Positions 59,761 to 64,000 of a DNA stretch of 64,000 bases are shown in pieces. The notes under the pieces were generated by a model, which saw nothing but the letters and a program-made list of their open reading frames with translations, did not search any database and was not told where the DNA came from. The position numbers and the translations under genes were made by a program. Each line of letters opens with the position of its first letter. The first letter of the stretch is position 1. This DNA is from Timema cristinae (Eukaryota > Arthropoda > Insecta > Phasmatodea > Timematidae), in NCBI GenBank assembly GCA_039000515.1, contig JBCFYV010000024.1:9543473-9607472 (forward strand), written 5' to 3'.

Positions 59761-60549
59761 GATCATTTGTCACCAAATGTTTTATTAATAGGTTAGGCTA
59801 GAGCAGATTACAATTAAATCCTTTTATAAATATAACCGAATCTCACACCCCCTTACTCATCAGCAGCTACCCTACCCTCAGAGAGATATTATATAACGTT
59901 AATAAACGTCAACGGGCATTCAAAAATCTATCGGTAGCCTACTATTCACTCCTGCTGCATTGGATGTTAGACCAAGAGAAACAACATAAGAATAGGTGCG
60001 AACAGAGATGATTGAGTGAGAAAAACGCTGATACCCGGGAGTGTGAGTACTCGTATTTTAATTGTAGGCTAGATTTATACTTTAAATAGTGTATGATGAA
60101 CACCAGCTAGCATTAGCTTGAATTGCGGGTGCACTTGTATTCATGCCAAAAATTATACATATTAGAAGGAAAAGGAGGAATGTTTGGTGTGAGAATGTTT
60201 AAAGAGACGTCAAACCCAAGAAAGTGGAACACTTCTACACGATTTGTAGTTTGAATCTTTCTTAGGCCTAATCCACATCTTTATCCTCAAATCACCAGAG
60301 GATTTTCTTTCTCAAACAAGTACGAAAACTAATACAGACTGTAGGCACATAAACATAAACATAAATGTTGAATAGCAATCACAAGAAACGTCCAAGTGAT
60401 GATCTTGTTTACACTGGAAGATGGTACTGGAACTGGAAGTAAACATATGGAGCCTTTTATGTCATCATTCAGATGTTTGTTTAACCTACAGATCTTGTCT
60501 TACACTACTAGCTGAAGAACTACAAAGTAATCTACGAATAATTAAATAG
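59761..60549. other. Intergenic DNA
   Basis: No gene or repeat family was recognised. Confidence 0.5.
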
Positions 60550-60807
60550 ATAGGGTCTAGGTGTAAGGTGTCGGACTTCTGTGCTGGGGTACAGGGCATA
60601 ATCCTCGGTCCCGGCAAAGATTTATCTGATTACCAAACCCTTCCTTCAACTCTGACAAGACATCTTGTGAATGTGTGGAATGCCAGGTCTCCACCGTGGT
60701 TCGGATCCCACGTTAAATTGTTGGTCCTCCATTTCATCTCACAATCACCATACCATTACACTTTAGCGTAAGTGCGTATAACCCGAACGGGTAGTAAGAC
60801 GCGGTGC

Positions 60808-60857
<50 letters not shown>

Positions 60858-60858
60858 T
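60550..60858 (+). mobile_element. SINE-B, head slightly truncated
   Basis: Starts within the A box ('tagggtctaggtgtaaggtg'). The B box is mutated to 'gggcataatcc'. The rest, 'ccaaacccttccttcaactc', 'ccaccgtggttcggatccca' and the shared tail, is well kept, with about 16 ATA units at the end. A 67-codon frame at 60568-60771 is spurious. Confidence 0.88.
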
Positions 60859-62065
60859 AATTTTTATATATATAAATTGACGAAGCGTATCATATCTGAT
60901 ATAACTTGCATTTGCCATTTAGTCTGTCCATATCTTTGTTCCGTGACAACAGTCAAATGCTCGGACCAATTCTAATTAGTTCTAGCAGAAACATGCAACG
61001 TATTGGCCCTATTATAATAACTGGCTACCCCATTTTAATATGGTAGCCACTCAAAGGTATTTCGTTTAAAAGCTCACCTCTAGAGATTGAGTTTGTAATT
61101 CTATAAAATCGATCTAGTATCAAGGGTATAACTTTGTAAATTATGACATATATTGCGAGACTGACATCTTAAATTGCTTGGTCAATTGTTATTTTTCATA
61201 AATATAGTATAATATTGTATAATATATTATTAATTTTTTTTACTGTTTGACATGATCACCAAGGATAAATACCAACTTCAAACTCAAGGAGAAATTTTAA
61301 GACTGTAGTAACGATAAGAAAATGGAGGGAGTGAGATCTACTTTTCACAAATCCTTTAGTACAAATTATTTTAAAATATAATTCTTTTAAGTTCATACAT
61401 AACACAAGAGATGTTAGTTAATACAATAATAGGAGGAATTATGATGTATAAAATTAGTTAACAGAAATTGCACCAGCATTTGCTAAAACAACTAGTGCAA
61501 TAAGCTTAATGATATAATAAATCATATAAAACCAATTCCAGTATATTAAAATCAAATGTATCCTCAACATTCTGGAACATATCAAGCGTTTAAAAAACTA
61601 AGCAAAATTTATCTTTCGCAATTTTACGAAAGTGCTTGTTGTAAAAGGGGCTAGTTCTAATGTCCCCGTCGTGACCTTACCTGGGCGAACAGTTCTATTC
61701 ATATTTAATATGTTTGGTAATGCCAGTGCACAAAGGGTTTGTATGCCTTTATTTTCTTAACAATGGAATAATTATGAAATACAAACACATTTGTTTATGG
61801 TCAACATTAATATTTTACTATATTAGCTTATTTGTGTTACTTAATATGTATTTATAATATTTATAAAAAGTGACAGCTACAGATTACATGACTTGACGTA
61901 TGAATACGTGAAAGTAGATCTAGTAGGCTTAAGTTTTCTAACTCTCGTATATGTCAATTTGTAAGGAAATTGGGGTAGGCAAGTGACGTAGAGATGAGAT
62001 TTAAACTTCGTTACAAGAACAATATATATTATATATATATTTAAATTTTGAAGACTTATTTAGCT
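60859..62065. other. AT-rich intergenic DNA
   Basis: No supported feature. Confidence 0.5.
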
Positions 62066-62340
62066 ATTATTAGCACCGCGTCTTACTACCCGTTCGGGTT
62101 ATACGCACTTACGCTAATGTGTAATGGTAGGGTGATTGTGAGATGAAATGAAGGACCTACAGTTTAACGTGGAATCCGAACCACGGTGGTGGCCTGGCAT
62201 TCCCCACATTCACAAGATGTCTTGTCAGAGGTGAAGGAAGGGTTTGGAAATCAGAAAAATCTGTGCCGGGACCGAGGATTGAACCCCGGCCGCCAGCACA
62301 GAAGTCTGACACCTTATCCCTAGACCACCAGGTCACCCCT
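62066..62340 (-). mobile_element. SINE-B, full-length, minus strand
   Basis: Begins with the tail complement 'gcaccgcgtcttactacccg' and ends with the head complement 'ccctagaccaccaggtcacc'. The B-box complement 'ggattgaacc' lies at 62276-62285. Only a short ATA tail is visible. It lies 130 bases from another SINE-B in opposite orientation. Confidence 0.9.
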
Positions 62341-62469
62341 TATTTAGCTCAAAGGATTAGCTCGATGTGATTATAGTTAAGCTGGCATGGGAAAAAACAC
62401 AAGTTAAGGTGCGTATTTTGGAAGTTTTTGAGGCCAAAAATCATCTTTCGGCTGAACTATAATAAATAA

Positions 62470-62790
62470 GGTGACCTGGTGGTCTAGGGGTAAGGTGTCA
62501 GACTTCTATGCTGGCGGCCGGGGTTCAATCCTTGGTCCCGGCACAGATTTATATGATTACCAAACCCTTCCTTCACCTCTGACAAGACGTGTATTAATCA
62601 CAACTTGTGAATGTGTGGAGTGCCAGGCCTCCACCGTGGCTCGGATTCCACGTTAAACTGTAGGTCCTCCATTTCAACTCACAATCACCCTACCATTACA
62701 CATTAGCGTAAGTGCGTATAACCCGAACGGGTAGTAAGACGCGGTGCTAATAATAATAATAATAATAATAATAATATAATAAATAAAATA
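62470..62790 (+). mobile_element. SINE-B, full-length, with a small internal insertion
   Basis: The A box is 'tggtctagggg' (62480-62490) and the B box 'ggttcaatcc' (62522-62531). About a dozen extra bases interrupt 'gacaagac...cttgtgaatg' near 62588 compared with the other copies. The tail 'cccgaacgggtagtaagacg' lies at 62722-62741. Confidence 0.92.
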
Positions 62791-63300
62791 TCGTTTTAAT
62801 ACATGCATTTTCTACACATATTAATTTAAACAGTTTTTGGATATATTTTGTAGGTATTGCGTGGTAATATCAAAACCCTATTTTATATGTTTTAAAAAAA
62901 TTCTGGTCAAATTAAACAAGGAACATGACAAATATTCAAATCTTATTGAGACTACTATATAAAACTATACTAGGCATATCTTCTGAGACAATTGATAAAT
63001 TATTTAGTTCAATAAAATGATTTATGACATAAAATCTATAAAACGCAGACATTAACTCACGTTTCAAGTATAAAGTATTGTGTCTATATCTAGAAATATA
63101 AATTAAATATATATCCAGAAATATATATGAAATAACTCTTTGATACTACTTTTGAACCACAACTATTGACGTCTATAACAAACGCATCTAAAAATCAAAT
63201 CAAACCAAACTCTTTGAATTTGCCATCACAGGTCTAACAAAACATTCCTGGAGGAAAGCTTATTACAAAGTTTTTCTTTTTATCTGTTTATTTTCCTTTT
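62791..63300. other. AT-rich intergenic DNA
   Basis: Nothing recognised. Confidence 0.5.
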
Positions 63301-63500
63301 GTTCGTGTCTAAACGGCGGGGTTAGAGGCCATTGATATAGATTTCATGTATCGATCGCCCGTCGGGGCAAGGTACTACCGCTCCCACGTCGTCACGTGAC
63401 GTCAGTCTCACGCATGGTGATCGTCAATTGTTGGAGAGAGAACACGTGACCGCCCCACCGTCCTCGGCCTTAGAAGTCACAATCAGATGTTCTTTGTGAG
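63301..63500. promoter_or_regulatory. GC-rich island with E-boxes and a CRE
   Basis: CACGTG at 63393-63398 overlaps a perfect CRE TGACGTCA at 63397-63404, and a second CACGTG lies at 63443-63448. The island is sharply richer in GC than its flanks. bZIP and bHLH factors bind such sites. Promoter or enhancer function is inferred, and no associated gene is visible before the window ends. Confidence 0.4.
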
Positions 63501-63639
63501 AGATGCAGGATTAATTCACTTCAATGATATTCATTCCAACTGCGGATGCAAATCAATTGAACTATTTCTTAAGGAGGAAAGAGATTATTGAATTTATAAA
63601 CGCATTTTTTTAACTAGTGTTTATATTTTATGTTATTAT

Positions 63640-63845
63640 TTTGTCCCCATATTTTACCAATGTGTTGGGGACGTGGAAGGTTGGATTTATAATAAGTGTA
63701 TCAGCGTTTACGAAGAAGAAAAGTGGAGAAAAACCTAGGAGAAACCACCCTAGATATATCCAACTGGGATTTTAAGCTCGATCTACCCGTCGTCGGCAGT
63801 CTAATCTAATGTAAAAGTTACGTCTTGGACCATGCGACCACCAAA
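63640..63845 (-). mobile_element. SINE-A, diverged copy
   Basis: The body complement 'gagaaaccaccctagatata', a degraded B box and the head complement 'gtcttggaccatgcgaccac' are present. The tail is eroded. Confidence 0.75.
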
Positions 63846-63906
63846 GAAGATTATTTTAAAATTATAATATAAACATCTTCATTTTTTAAATTTATCTTTT
63901 TATTTA

Positions 63907-64000
63907 ACGTGGACTTTCTGAACCTACTCATTATATCAATACATGACTTACAAACCAAATTAATCTAGAACAAACACAACATCCAGCCCTTGGTCGTTAA
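63907..64000 (-). mobile_element. SINE-C, 3' part, runs off the window
   Basis: 'actttctgaacctactcatt' and 'caacatccagcccttggtcg' match the tail of the copy at 18727 in the same orientation. Confidence 0.75.

Overview
This window is non-genic, repeat-rich nuclear DNA from a eukaryote, most likely an arthropod and probably an insect. By eye the base composition is strongly AT-rich. It holds many decayed tRNA-derived SINEs, a hAT DNA transposon, a Penelope-like retroelement (PLE), LINE 3' ends and very long minisatellites. There are no operons, Shine-Dalgarno sites or conserved single-copy exons. The insect assignment rests on the repeat types, a short TTAGG-like patch at 56784-56813 and a pseudogene of a protein family I remember from arthropods; it is an inference. 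I found no intact host gene. Most open frames here come from minisatellites or chance.

Layout. 1-9 kb: a large interspersed repeat cut by the window edge, a GC-richer stretch, a LINE 3' end running into a TATG microsatellite, and an approximately 82-bp compound minisatellite. 9-30 kb: many SINE copies on both strands, a 46-bp minisatellite (13.0-14.6 kb), a second inverted copy of the 1-1051 repeat (22.6-24.0 kb), and a decayed minus-strand coding copy (27.9-29.0 kb). 30.1-34.5 kb: a hAT element with matching ends, an imperfect 8-bp target-site duplication, a broken BED-finger transposase, two nested SINEs and a subterminal tandem array. It lies inside a GC-rich, CRE-containing stretch. 37-39 kb: an old, diverged array of about 140 bp. 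44.0-46.3 kb: a 63-bp minisatellite. 49.3-54.4 kb: the PLE, with long inverted arms, each holding an identical hammerhead-ribozyme-like motif, and nested DNA elements in the left arm. 54.5-59.8 kb: a 410-bp tandem duplication, a 29-bp array and a 24/23-bp array. 60-64 kb: SINEs and a promoter-like GC-rich island.

Three SINE families are named locally. SINE-A has a tRNA-like head with 'ggtctaacgcgc' as its A box. SINE-B has the A box 'ggtctagggg'. Both end in the same 3' tail around 'cccgaacgggtagtaagacg' plus an ATA-type simple repeat, which suggests one shared LINE partner. SINE-C has a different tRNA head and a different tail.

The most interesting items are the PLE with its paired hammerhead motifs, the shared SINE tail, the decayed multi-copy gene at 27.9-29.0 kb, the higher-order structure of the minisatellites, and CRE/E-box composite sites in the GC-rich islands. 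Coordinates of degenerate repeats are approximate to about 10 bases. No similarity search was possible.
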